From contig JAJRZX010000020.1 in NCBI GenBank assembly GCA_024275045.1, positions 1-33,815 of the forward strand: 33,815 bases of DNA. Direction: 5' to 3'. Made by a program: the position numbers and the translations under genes. The notes below the pieces were generated by a model. The model was not told the origin of the DNA. It ran no database searches and saw nothing but the letters and a program-made list of their open reading frames with translations. Numbering within the stretch: position 1 is the stretch's first letter; each line of letters opens with the position of its first letter. The DNA is from Deltaproteobacteria bacterium (lineage in GTDB: Bacteria > Desulfobacterota > GWC2-55-46 > JADFVP01). Positions 8,006-16,486 of the stretch are shown here, one piece after another.

Positions 8006-8440
8006 CTATAAGGACATCATAAAAGTTATATAATCGCCCTTTTCCCTGGGGGTACACTGGCGTTCAAGTACCCATTTGCAGTTTCTCTTGAACCACTTCT
8101 CCACTTTTTTTGGAGTTGTAAAGCGGTCTTTGTTAACGGCAGGGGAGACGGGTTTAATTACCTTGCCGGCAGGTGTTTTGCCGCTCTTTGCGGGGTCTGA
8201 GGTATGGCAGGTGGTGCATCCGCGTTCTTTATGCTTTTTTGTGTGCATGCGTTTGGCAAAAAAGAGTTTTTTTCCTGCCTCAGCGCTGAAGTTCTTTATG
8301 GAAGGGTCTTGTTTTTGCGCTTCTTTGAGATATGAGTCCATGAGAACACTCATCTCAGTACTCAGCTTTGAGCCTGCCATGGCCTCTACTGTAAAAAGGG
8401 TAATTACCAGCAGCGAAGATAAGAGTAATCTGAAGACCAT
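8006..8440 (-). CDS. DUF1924 monoheme cytochrome c (SHP-like)
   Basis: 144 residues with an N-terminal signal peptide (LLLSSLLVITLFTVEAMA) and one haem site, CTTCH at 75-79. The rest matches the DUF1924/SHP (sphaeroides haem protein) family: GKKLFFAKR before the haem, then TSDPAKSGKTPAGK, KPVSPAVNKDRF and VEKWFKRNCKWVLERQCTP. SHP is a high-spin cytochrome whose Asn-ligated haem opens to bind O2, NO or hydroxylamine. The Asn in PAVNKDRF is the likely equivalent ligand, and Cys residues in RNC and RQC could form the family disulphide (inference). It lies between the b561-DHC fusion (23 nt) and the free-standing DHC gene (27 nt), matching the known b561/DHC/SHP module. GGAG precedes the ATG by 10 nt. 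Confidence 0.86.
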   Translation of the reverse strand: MVFRLLLSSLLVITLFTVEAMAGSKLSTEMSVLMDSYLKEAQKQDPSIKNFSAEAGKKLFFAKRMHTKKHKERGCTTCHTSDPAKSGKTPAGKVIKPVSPAVNKDRFTTPKKVEKWFKRNCKWVLERQCTPREKGDYITFMMSL

Positions 8441-8463
8441 ATGTATTAAACTCCTTTTACCCC

Positions 8464-9615
8464 TTAGCGGGGTATCTTTATATCCGCGTCCTCAAATGAG
8501 CCTGTCTCTGCGCCCGGGTGACAGGCCACACAGTTGCTTCTGCTCACAATTGACTCTCTCTTGAATACATCCTCTTTTAAGTAAGAGTGCTTACTTACCC
8601 AGTAAGGGGTCCTGGTAATGCGCAGCGGCGCTGAACCCGGTCTTAATGAGGCAAGTATCTTTCTTGATGCCTCTGAGTTGGAGCGTTCGGCAGACGCCGC
8701 AAGTAAAAACTCCTGTATCTCCGCAACGTCCCCGGCATCAAGGGAGGCGTCATCATCAAAGTGCTCTTCAAGCCCGGACATAATCCGTTTCCATGATCTG
8801 GCCGGTAAAAGCGTGGGATAAAAGGCGCTGTGGCATGAGCTTGCGCATTCATCCAGCCATAACTCATTTGCCGTAATGGCAGCCCAGGTCCCATCCTCGC
8901 CAAGTACCGGCGGAGAAGGGTAGGTGAGCGGTTTTTTTGCCGGCAGGTACATAAGGGCAAGTATGCTCATTACTGCCACCAGTGCCAGGGCAAAGATCCG
9001 CGCCCCCTTTGGTCCTTTCTCTGCCTCGTTGTCACTCTCACGCTCTGCTTCCGTCCACCCCTCTTCATCCTCCTTTACACCTGTAATCATTGAGACAATG
9101 ATGCGCTCTTTCAGTACAAGGTCATGAAAGAGGGCTGCCAGTACGTGTCCGGAGACGATAAAAAGCGTGAAATAGGCTATATAAGTATGTACGGGCCTGA
9201 CGAACTCTGCGGTCTCGTAAGAGAAAACCTCTGCAAAGACCCCTCTGCCCTCCTCACCTCCGTAAATGATTATGCCTGTTAAGGCCGTTATTGTTACTAA
9301 TGTAAGCAGGGATAAAACCACCCACGCAACGGCCGGGTTGTGTCCTATGTATCTAATGGGCTCGCGGCGAAGGGCCTTTACCAGAAAAAGCCTTACAGCA
9401 GGCCAACCCTTAACAAAATCAGAAAACCGAGAGTGCCGCCCCCCGGCAAAACCCCAGGTTACTCGAAAGGCTACAAGTCCCAGTACAATGTAACCTGCGG
9501 CTATATGATAATTAAGGTCAGAGTCGCGCCATGAGAAGAGCAGGGCTGAAAAAAATGCCGCCACTAAAAGCCAGTGAAAAAGACGCGTAGGGGTATCCCA
9601 TACTCTTATCCTCAA
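8464..9615 (-). CDS. Cytochrome b561 fused to diheme cytochrome c domain
   Basis: 383 residues. The N-terminal ~190 are a di-haem b561-type membrane cytochrome: VWDTPTRLFHWLLVA, YHIAAGYIVLGL, then RPVHTYIAYFTLFIVSGHVL supply the usual haem-b histidines across four membrane helices. An acidic linker, a fifth hydrophobic segment (IFALALVAVMSILALMYLPA) and a C-terminal DHC domain follow. The DHC haem sites are CASSCH at 257-262 and CVACH at 362-366. The first is CX3CH rather than CX2CH; the codons read clearly TGC GCA AGC TCA TGC CAC. The protein likely oxidises quinol and passes electrons through its own periplasmic diheme domain to SHP. The start is TTG, with an in-frame stop directly upstream and GAGG 12 nt away, so no longer form is possible. 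First gene of the unit, 91 nt after gspD. Confidence 0.88.
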   Translation of the reverse strand: MRIRVWDTPTRLFHWLLVAAFFSALLFSWRDSDLNYHIAAGYIVLGLVAFRVTWGFAGGRHSRFSDFVKGWPAVRLFLVKALRREPIRYIGHNPAVAWVVLSLLTLVTITALTGIIIYGGEEGRGVFAEVFSYETAEFVRPVHTYIAYFTLFIVSGHVLAALFHDLVLKERIIVSMITGVKEDEEGWTEAERESDNEAEKGPKGARIFALALVAVMSILALMYLPAKKPLTYPSPPVLGEDGTWAAITANELWLDECASSCHSAFYPTLLPARSWKRIMSGLEEHFDDDASLDAGDVAEIQEFLLAASAERSNSEASRKILASLRPGSAPLRITRTPYWVSKHSYLKEDVFKRESIVSRSNCVACHPGAETGSFEDADIKIPR

Positions 9616-9682
9616 TTAAACATATACCTCATTAAGTCATCATTAAAGCCTTTATACCTCTTAACTTATCTTTAGTTTCGAT

Positions 9683-9702
9683 AATACACGGCCAAGTGTA
9701 TT
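9683..9702. repeat. Short inverted repeat just after gspD
   Basis: AATACAC and GTGTATT form a perfect 7-bp stem with a GGCCAA loop, 4 nt past the gspD stop. No U-run follows on the minus strand, so it is at best a weak terminator, and read-through into the cytochrome unit is possible. Confidence 0.45.
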
Positions 9703-9706
9703 AAAT

Positions 9707-11992
9707 CTATTGTTTTTTCTCATACGCGTTATTAACGATACCCTCGTTAATGTACTTGCTGAGGTTCTGAAACTTTAACTTCAGCTCATCCGTGGCTGTC
9801 TGCGCCTCATCTGAGTTGGCTATTACCCTCGGGGTGAGCAGGATTACAAGCTCAGTCCTGTCTTTGGTTATGGAGGTGAATTTAAACAGCTCACCGAGAA
9901 AGGGTATTTTGCTTATAAGTGGTATCTCAGAGTGTGTCTTATTTGTCTTCGTATCTATGAGACCGCCGATGGCGATGGTCTGTCCGTCTTTAATGACCAC
10001 GGAGGTCTCGGCCTCTCTGTTGGTGAAGGATGGGAATTTGCCGTTGCCCACTTCTCTGCTTGTGGAGACATCGCTTATCTCCTGATGCAGCGTCATGGCC
10101 ACCATGCCTGACTCGGAAATCTGCGGGCTTACCGTGAGAACTATACCGGTCTTGCGGTACTCAATACTCTGAATTATACTGGAGGTGGTTGTTACCGCCG
10201 TCTGAGTGGATTGAGTGGCTATGGGCTCGTCGCTGCCAACGGTTATGGATGCCTTGGCGTAGTTTTTGACAAGTATATGAGGGTTGCTGAGTACGTTAAC
10301 CTTGCCGTCGGCGGCAAGGGCCTCTAAAAAACCAAAGAAGTTTTTTGAGTCAGTAACAAGGAGATTAAGCCCCGCGGAAGTCGACGCTCCTATGGGGGTA
10401 GAAATAATTGAGAGGGGGTTATCAATGGTGCCTGAGAATATGCCCGTATTACTCTGCGTACTTACGTTTCCTGAGAGGGCGGACCACTGTATGCCGTATT
10501 TCAGGCTCTCATCAAGGGCTACCTCTACTACCATGGCGTCTATGAGCACCTGTTTGGGGGGGCGGTCAAGCTCTTTGATGGTGCTGAGCAGGTTCTGATA
10601 ATCCCGTTCCGTGGAGCGGATTATAATGGCGTTTGTAGGCTCGTAGATAAATATCTCCATCTTCTGTGTGGTGCTGATGCTCTCTGTACCCGCGGAATCC
10701 TTTGTTGAGGTTGACCCCTGTTTTGCCTGAGAAGCTGCCTTTGTCTTTGTATTGCCCTTGCCTGTTGTGGCGGCGCTGTTGGCGGCCGCGGAGTCAAGGG
10801 CCGTTGTGCTCGAAGTATCGCTCTGCGCCTCATCGCTGTATATCTCAGAGAGTATGCCTTGTATATTGGAGGCAGTATCGTTCTTGACATAGTATATGTG
10901 CGTACTTATTTCATCAGATGAAGACGCCTTGTCCAGCTCCGCTATCCATGTCTTGGCAGAGGCCAGAAGTTTTTTGTTGGCTGATAATACGATAATGCTG
11001 TTAAACCTCTCAATGGGCACGGCGGAGAACTGATTAGAGTCCTTGTCGTAACCAAGGGCGCCGAAGATGTCATGGAGCTCAGCGGCAAGGGTATTTACGT
11101 TAACGTTATTGATGTGAACAAGAGATACGTTCAGTTTCTCAAAGAGGTCTACGTCAAGGGCCTCGATTATGGTAAGAAATTTTTTGATGTTAACGGACGT
11201 CTCTGTGATTATAAGGGTATTGGCCTTGGTGTATGTGGCAATGTTGCCCCCCGGTGATAGGGTGGGTGTAAGTATATCCACTATGTCGGCGGCTGAGATA
11301 AACTCAATAGGCACGAGTACGTTTATCATGGCAGCGCCGCGAGGGATTTTCTGCGGGTCTCTTACCGTATAGAGCCTCAGGTTGCCCTGCTTGGCTGATT
11401 TTGCCAGAACTATGGTGTAGAAATCACCTGTTTTTACCGAGGCCAGACCGTTAACCGCAAGTATTGTCTCAAAGATGCCTGATACGTCTCTTTTTTTAAT
11501 GGGTTTAGTGGTACGGATGGAAATCTTGCGTGTAAGGACCTCGGGGGAGAGTATGAAGTTACGCCCTGTAAGCTCGGAGATAGTCATGATTACGTCTTTT
11601 AGCATGGCATCGGAAAAATTAAGCTTTGCCATGCCTTTTTTCACTCGTGTGGAGGCTCTTTTTTTTGAACGAGTCCTTGTGCCTGATGTTGTCTTTGTCG
11701 CGGCCTGTGACGAAAGAGTATTGGACGGCGGCGCGGTAATGTGTTTCCTCTGGCGAAACGGGTGAGGCGGCGGTGTTATGCCGCCATTATCCTTTGCGGC
11801 TGCCTGGCTTAGGAGCAGGGGAGGCGGCTCCGGAAGCGAGTAATTAAGTATATCTGCCGCCTCGGCAGAGGGCACTAAGTTCTTTGCCTCTGAGTTTGAG
11901 GACGAGAGAGCGATAATGGCTGTGAAGAGGATTGATAGAAGGGATGCCTTGTGTAAGAGAGGCATTTTACTGTAGATTTTTTCTGTGAGCAC
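9707..11992 (-). CDS. gspD: Type II secretion secretin GspD
   Basis: 761 residues: the outer-membrane channel of the type II secretion system. A signal peptide is present (LLHKASLLSILFTAIIALSS). The periplasmic N-domains follow: N0 from about KLNFSDAMLKDVIMTIS, N1 with VPIEFISAADIVDIL, N2 with VSLVHINNVNVNTLAAEL and N3 with YYVKNDTASNIQGIL. Inside N3 is an Ala/Ser/Thr-rich insert of about 55 residues before MEIFIYEPTNAIIIRS. The secretin pore domain shows VLSNPHILVKNYAKA, VIKDGQTIAIGGLID and IPLISKIPFLGELFK, ending in ELVILLTPRVI. The C-terminus is short, with no obvious pilotin-binding extension. The start is GTG with GGAG 10 nt upstream; an ATG at 11965 lacks a clear ribosome-binding site. 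It is the last gene of the operon, about 150 nt after gspC. Confidence 0.95.
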   Translation of the reverse strand: MLTEKIYSKMPLLHKASLLSILFTAIIALSSSNSEAKNLVPSAEAADILNYSLPEPPPLLLSQAAAKDNGGITPPPHPFRQRKHITAPPSNTLSSQAATKTTSGTRTRSKKRASTRVKKGMAKLNFSDAMLKDVIMTISELTGRNFILSPEVLTRKISIRTTKPIKKRDVSGIFETILAVNGLASVKTGDFYTIVLAKSAKQGNLRLYTVRDPQKIPRGAAMINVLVPIEFISAADIVDILTPTLSPGGNIATYTKANTLIITETSVNIKKFLTIIEALDVDLFEKLNVSLVHINNVNVNTLAAELHDIFGALGYDKDSNQFSAVPIERFNSIIVLSANKKLLASAKTWIAELDKASSSDEISTHIYYVKNDTASNIQGILSEIYSDEAQSDTSSTTALDSAAANSAATTGKGNTKTKAASQAKQGSTSTKDSAGTESISTTQKMEIFIYEPTNAIIIRSTERDYQNLLSTIKELDRPPKQVLIDAMVVEVALDESLKYGIQWSALSGNVSTQSNTGIFSGTIDNPLSIISTPIGASTSAGLNLLVTDSKNFFGFLEALAADGKVNVLSNPHILVKNYAKASITVGSDEPIATQSTQTAVTTTSSIIQSIEYRKTGIVLTVSPQISESGMVAMTLHQEISDVSTSREVGNGKFPSFTNREAETSVVIKDGQTIAIGGLIDTKTNKTHSEIPLISKIPFLGELFKFTSITKDRTELVILLTPRVIANSDEAQTATDELKLKFQNLSKYINEGIVNNAYEKKQ

Positions 11993-12141
11993 TGTAGGTA
12001 AACTCCAATTAAGATGAGATTCAATGTCTTACCGATAGGTTCGAGGTATCTTACTATAAAAGACTTGTAAATCTCAACCAGATGCTTAAAAATATTTTTT
12101 ATATTGCAGGAGCAAAGTTCTTCTCATGCAGGTTGATTCTC

Positions 12142-12741
12142 TTACTTCTGTGCGGTGTTTGGCCATCTCTGCGAGACGCTGCGCGTTGTTGAGGGCCAGC
12201 CTCTTCTTTTAGCAGGTACTGCCTGAGTGTTATCGTTCATTACTATCCTGAGAGGCGTATTGCCTCTGCTCAGCAAGACCTCTTTCTCGGTAATCTCTGT
12301 TATCTTAAAACCCGCTATACTCTCACCTACTCTGTAGGACCTGGTCTCATCTTCCTTGCCTTTCTGGCTGATGACAGCGGCATTGCCCTTATTTAAGATG
12401 ATGGTTCCAAGCAGGGTAAGGTTCGGCGCCTTAAGAGGGGCCACGCTCTGTACGGCTTTTGGAGGGGCCTTTGGTGTTATGGGAGCCACATATGGCCTGC
12501 GTGTTGACCTGAATAGATCCTCTGTAACTATCTTATTGTAGGCAGTTCTTCTGAGGTGGCCTTTTTTGACCTGTCTTGGGGCTGACTTTTTCTCAGCCTT
12601 TACACCGGCGGTCTGAACGGTTGGAGCGGTCATCCAGATGCTGATGTTCCAGCCCAGAAGTGCGATTCCCAGGATAATAAGGACTATATTGAGCAGCTTT
12701 GCCTTATGCCCGGAGATGAGATTATCCCCGTAAATATTCAT
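12142..12741 (-). CDS. gspC: Type II secretion coupler GspC
   Basis: 199 residues. GspC is a bitopic inner-membrane protein that links the platform to the secretin through its periplasmic homology region (HR). A single membrane helix is seen near residues 15-35 (LLNIVLIILGIALLGWNISI), then a Pro-rich linker (APITPKAPPKAV), then the HR domain (LTLLGTIILNKGNAAVISQK, SYRVGESIAGFKI, VLLSRGNTPLRI). The usual C-terminal PDZ or coiled-coil region is absent; after the HR only about 25 mostly polar and basic residues remain. The start overlaps the gspM stop by 4 nt (ATGA), implying translational coupling. Its place at the distal end, next to gspD, differs from the common order where gspC leads the operon. 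Confidence 0.86.
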   Translation of the reverse strand: MNIYGDNLISGHKAKLLNIVLIILGIALLGWNISIWMTAPTVQTAGVKAEKKSAPRQVKKGHLRRTAYNKIVTEDLFRSTRRPYVAPITPKAPPKAVQSVAPLKAPNLTLLGTIILNKGNAAVISQKGKEDETRSYRVGESIAGFKITEITEKEVLLSRGNTPLRIVMNDNTQAVPAKRRGWPSTTRSVSQRWPNTAQK

Positions 12742-13310
12742 ATCACTACCCCTTTGTTTTTAATGGCCCCCTCAAGGATGATGGTGATATTCATCTGTGC
12801 GCTGTCTTTTGCGCCAAGGGTCCTTACGTGCATTGAGCGCACACTCATGAGAAGGGGAGAGACCTCTATGTCGTAGAGTAAGAGCGTGAGCTGGCTCAGC
12901 TTGGCCTTGAGATGAAACTCAACAGGTATCCTGATGTATTTGCCTGTCTCCTCAAAGTTCAGTACATTCTCTGAGCTTATGGCTATGTTTTTTCTGGCCA
13001 CCATTTTTTTAAATGCCTCCTGAAGCTCTGCCGCGGCTATGGTGGGTTTTTTGGCCTTCAGTAGACCTTTTTCCAGCGTGCTTATATTGGTCTTATCAAG
13101 CTCAATGAGTTTTTTTACCTCATCGCCGCGAGCCAGGATGGATGATGATGTCTGAAGCAAATCATTATACGCGGTTATCTCTTCCATAGAGCGCTGGTGG
13201 TGATTGTACCCCCATCGTATTATTAAGATAAGTACAAGGGCGCCTATGAGCGCGACGCCCGGAAGTATCCGTCTGTTCTCGCTTATTAAGGATAATACTT
13301 TGTCCCTCAT
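12738..13310 (-). CDS. gspM: Type II secretion inner-membrane protein GspM (PilO-like)
   Basis: 190 residues with one membrane helix at about 17-32 (GVALIGALVLILIIRW), a coiled-coil-like stretch (LLQTSSSILARGDEVKKLIE to STLEKGLLKAK) and a ferredoxin-like periplasmic domain. This is the GspM/PilO layout; GspM pairs with GspL in the inner-membrane platform. Sequence similarity in this family is low, so the assignment leans on architecture and position between gspL and gspC. It overlaps both neighbours by 4 nt. Confidence 0.82.
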   Translation of the reverse strand: MRDKVLSLISENRRILPGVALIGALVLILIIRWGYNHHQRSMEEITAYNDLLQTSSSILARGDEVKKLIELDKTNISTLEKGLLKAKKPTIAAAELQEAFKKMVARKNIAISSENVLNFEETGKYIRIPVEFHLKAKLSQLTLLLYDIEVSPLLMSVRSMHVRTLGAKDSAQMNITIILEGAIKNKGVVI

Positions 13311-14707
13311 AACTTACCCCCAGTGCCTGCGGCCGTATCTGCGATACTCTTGATGTTAAAGTGCATTCTGAAGCGTTCCTTGCCGTCGGCGGTCTTGGCA
13401 ACAGGGCCGTTGAACTCAAAATCCGTCATAAAAGGGGACTTGCTCATAGTCATAATGAGTAGTGATGCCCGTCTGGAATAACCCTCTATGGAAACCGAAT
13501 CTCCCTTGAAATCAAAACCCGTCAGCCAGGTGTCACGGGGCAGCAGCGTGGTGAGCTCTCTTAAGACCTCAAGTGCACCCGGTGAGTATGTTCCGTTTAT
13601 TTTCTCAAGAACAGCCGCCTGCTCCGCAAGGGTATTATGTTTTGAGGTGAGGGCCTTAAGCACCTCTTTTTTAGCCCTTACTTCCGTAAGGTCTCCCTCA
13701 AGGGCGCGAAGCGTTGTCCAATCTTTTAGCATATACGAAGAGCCGGCAAAGAGTGCGAGGATAAGGACTAAACCCGTTAGCATGAGGTTGTTCAGATGCG
13801 GGGTCCGTCCTCTGTTATGAGCTGATGGCGGAGCAAGGTTTATCTTCATCCGCCCCTTGCCCACAAGACTAAGGGCAGCTCCAAGCGCTGTTGCGGCCCG
13901 ATTTGGAAGGCCAAGCTCCGCAAGCCCCTCGGCCTTTACGGGAAGGGATATCTCCTCGGCTATGTTCTTAAGAAAATCACTGCGCGGCTCATCATCAGAG
14001 ATGAATATACCTTCATCAAGGTGCCTCTCATCCATGGGCCCTGTAAGGCTTAGGCGTGAGTGGTCAAGCTCTTTTTCAAGAAAGCCAAGACACTCGGCCT
14101 GCGGCTCCATACATTTTTCCAGACGTATGCTCTTTGAGTACACGGGGATAAGGTCTGAGAATATATCAAGGGTCATATCGCCTTGATTCAGCCCTATTAA
14201 GGCAATGTTTTTCTCAGGCAATATGTTCTTGGAGAAATATAATGCGTTAAAGAGCGACGAGTGCCACGCCGTGAGGCTTGATAGCGGTAAACCGGCCTCA
14301 GAGAAACTGTTTACCGCATTGTCTATAACATCTTTTTTGGCCGCGGTGAGTAGAATGGAGAAGACCTTCTGCTCTTTTTTAAGTATCTGAAACCCGTGTG
14401 ATACATCCTCAGTGGCGAATGGTATGTGTTTTTCCAGCTCAAAGCCCAGTATACTTTTAATGGATTCGCTCTTTGCCGCCGGTATTTTAAGCGCCATGGA
14501 GAGCGACGTCTCTCTTGGAAGCGCCACTGCGATGGCTACGTTCTTAAGACCTTTTTCTTCGATATAGGACTTAATCTCATTAATCCTGTCATTAAAGGTT
14601 ATGCCCTTTAATGTTAGATTACCTTTTATCTCCGTCTTGAAGAGCGAGGACTTCAGATGAACCATTGACCATGATGCCTGTCTTGTCTCTATGCCTATAA
14701 CATCCAT
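13307..14707 (-). CDS. gspL: Type II secretion protein GspL (PilM/PilN-like)
   Basis: 466 residues. The first ~310 form an actin/ATPase-fold cytoplasmic domain (PilM-like; IPAAKSESIKSILGFELEKH and IALIGLNQGDMTLDIF), which recruits the GspE ATPase. A single membrane helix follows (LMLTGLVLILALFAGSSYML), then a coiled coil and a PilN-like periplasmic domain (LLPRDTWLTGFDFKGDSVSI) that pairs with GspM. The length is typical. It ends in a 4-nt overlap with gspM and begins 49 nt after gspK. Confidence 0.88.
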   Translation of the reverse strand: MDVIGIETRQASWSMVHLKSSLFKTEIKGNLTLKGITFNDRINEIKSYIEEKGLKNVAIAVALPRETSLSMALKIPAAKSESIKSILGFELEKHIPFATEDVSHGFQILKKEQKVFSILLTAAKKDVIDNAVNSFSEAGLPLSSLTAWHSSLFNALYFSKNILPEKNIALIGLNQGDMTLDIFSDLIPVYSKSIRLEKCMEPQAECLGFLEKELDHSRLSLTGPMDERHLDEGIFISDDEPRSDFLKNIAEEISLPVKAEGLAELGLPNRAATALGAALSLVGKGRMKINLAPPSAHNRGRTPHLNNLMLTGLVLILALFAGSSYMLKDWTTLRALEGDLTEVRAKKEVLKALTSKHNTLAEQAAVLEKINGTYSPGALEVLRELTTLLPRDTWLTGFDFKGDSVSIEGYSRRASLLIMTMSKSPFMTDFEFNGPVAKTADGKERFRMHFNIKSIADTAAGTGGKL

Positions 14708-14756
14708 TTTTTTACCCTGTGGTGAAGTTGCAATCCTGTTGTATTAATGCGAAGTA

Positions 14757-15797
14757 TCAGTTAAGGGCCTGGGCCTCATCTTCCCAGTAAACTACCAGGG
14801 GATCGCTCCTCTCAGGTACTCGTACGGCTATGGCCTTTACCATAACCTTCATGCCCCGTACCTCGCCCTCTGCGTGAATTGTAAAATCCCTTGAGGTTAT
14901 GCCTCCTCCGTACTTTGGCCAGTCAAGGAGCCCCTCTGTCTCTCTACGGAGCATAATCTCCATGGACTTACCCTTGCCAAAGACCGCGTCAAGCACAGTG
15001 GCGTCCGCGGTATTCAGGTTTATCCTGCCCTCGCCGACAACGGTAATGTACGGTGCAAGCCCTTTGTAAGCGGGTTCTGCGCCGTAGCTTTTGCTCTGCA
15101 AATTCGCTCTCATCTCATATGGTATATTGCCGTCACCGTAGAATATGGCAGGCGTTACGCCTTTTAAGAGAAGCAGTTCTTCCGTGGTATCGAACTGTCC
15201 GTCCTTGGCGCCATATGGTTCTTCCAGAGAGCCGTAGTACTCATCCTCTGCGCCGTTAAAGTGAAATGCGTGGTTTTTGTCCCTCCAGTCAAGTATGGAG
15301 TCGGCGATGACATCACGTGTTGTGGTCTCCACGCCTGTTAATAAAAGAAGCTCTTTTATCTGTTCACGCGTAGCCGTATTAATATTCAGCTTGCCCTCTT
15401 CGTCATCAATATGATATCTCACATGCCCCTCGCCGAGGTTGAAGTCTCTGCTCACGGTAATGGTCTGTATATCATGGGCTTCCTGCTTGCCAAGTGTTAC
15501 TTCACCTTTATTGTTCCTGAATACAATATCGTAATTCGCGCCAAGCTCTGCAAGGCCCATGTTTATACCGGCAAAGGCAAGGTAACGGGCCGCTGTCTCG
15601 TCTTTAAGGTTTCTTACCGTATCAGTCTCAACTCGCATTGTATAAGCAAACTCAATTACCATAAACATGAGAAAGGCAAGTACCCAGAGGACCAGGAGAA
15701 GGGCGATACCTCTCTCGTTATTTATAAGATCGGGTGTTTTTTGTGCAGATGCCTCTGGACCCAATCTTTTGATGCGGGATTTTAAGTGCATTCCCAT
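14757..15797 (-). CDS. gspK: Type II secretion minor pseudopilin GspK
   Basis: 346 residues: the largest minor pseudopilin, which caps the pseudopilus tip with GspI and GspJ. The prepilin-like cleavage site is at Gly30 (NNERG followed by IALLLVLWVLAFLMF). The mature +5 residue is Leu rather than Glu, which is a normal feature of GspK. The body contains the helix-hairpin-helix-like pattern of GspK (DDEEGKLNINTATREQIKEL, GRINLNTADATVL). Acidic residues near EDEYYGS may form the family calcium site. It starts 5 nt after gspJ, with AGGAAAA upstream of ATG. Confidence 0.92.
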   Translation of the reverse strand: MGMHLKSRIKRLGPEASAQKTPDLINNERGIALLLVLWVLAFLMFMVIEFAYTMRVETDTVRNLKDETAARYLAFAGINMGLAELGANYDIVFRNNKGEVTLGKQEAHDIQTITVSRDFNLGEGHVRYHIDDEEGKLNINTATREQIKELLLLTGVETTTRDVIADSILDWRDKNHAFHFNGAEDEYYGSLEEPYGAKDGQFDTTEELLLLKGVTPAIFYGDGNIPYEMRANLQSKSYGAEPAYKGLAPYITVVGEGRINLNTADATVLDAVFGKGKSMEIMLRRETEGLLDWPKYGGGITSRDFTIHAEGEVRGMKVMVKAIAVRVPERSDPLVVYWEDEAQALN

Positions 15798-15802
15798 TTT
15801 TC

Positions 15803-16480
15803 CTAAGCCCCCCCGGGAGCCGAGGGCTTTGCTGCTCTCGGGTCATATGTAACCCCTACGGGCATGGTTATTGAGAGCGGCATAATGTGTTCCGTGAATA
15901 TGAACTCAACGCGCACCGCGCGAGGCAGCACCTTATTCGCTCCTATGTCCCACTTATCCAGCCATCCGCCATCGCCGAGATAAGAGAAACGCAGACTCTT
16001 TATACTCGGGCCGAGCTCAATTACTCTCTTGGCCTGATTAACACTGTCCACGGCAAGGGGTACGGTCTTTTCCTCAATCCTGAGACCATTATCACCAGCT
16101 CTGTAGTTAACAAGCATGGTACCGCCCCAGGGCAGCCCGGCCGCCGCGCTGTGGTGTGATGTTACAAAGGCTAACTCATTCTCCTCTCCCTTGAATATAT
16201 AGTTTTCTTGCCCGTTATTATTCTCTCTGTACGGGTACATGGAGGCTACATCCGTACTCAGCCTCTTTATTACAAACCTGCGCGTCTCCGCGTCTTCTAT
16301 AGCTTCTTCACCCTTTTGCCAGGAATGCTGACCCAGCCTCACGGATGAGAGTACAAGTCCTATCATGACCACGAGTATTGAGAGGGCGAGAATCGTCTCT
16401 ATAAGCGTAAAACCTCTCTCGTCCCTCATGGAGGTCCCGGGGCTCTGAGCGCTGATTAATCTTGAACTCAAAAGACCCAT
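15803..16480 (-). CDS. gspJ: Type II secretion minor pseudopilin GspJ
   Basis: 225 residues. The prepilin cleavage motif RG/FTLIE is at Gly23, with Glu at +5 and a hydrophobic helix (TILALSILVVMIGLVLSSVR). The downstream GQHSWQKGEEAIEDAETRRF and RLSTDVASMYPYRE are GspJ-like. A shorter form starting at Met18 (MRDERG) would give a more usual leader of 6 residues, so the true start could be 16429. It lies 6 nt after gspI. Confidence 0.9.
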   Translation of the reverse strand: MGLLSSRLISAQSPGTSMRDERGFTLIETILALSILVVMIGLVLSSVRLGQHSWQKGEEAIEDAETRRFVIKRLSTDVASMYPYRENNNGQENYIFKGEENELAFVTSHHSAAAGLPWGGTMLVNYRAGDNGLRIEEKTVPLAVDSVNQAKRVIELGPSIKSLRFSYLGDGGWLDKWDIGANKVLPRAVRVEFIFTEHIMPLSITMPVGVTYDPRAAKPSAPGGA

Positions 16481-16486
16481 GATCTC

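Noticed and set aside
8076-8564. 162-codon plus-strand frame over the SHP gene
   Set aside because: Shadow of the SHP-like cytochrome, whose CTTCH haem site and family motifs are clear on the minus strand.
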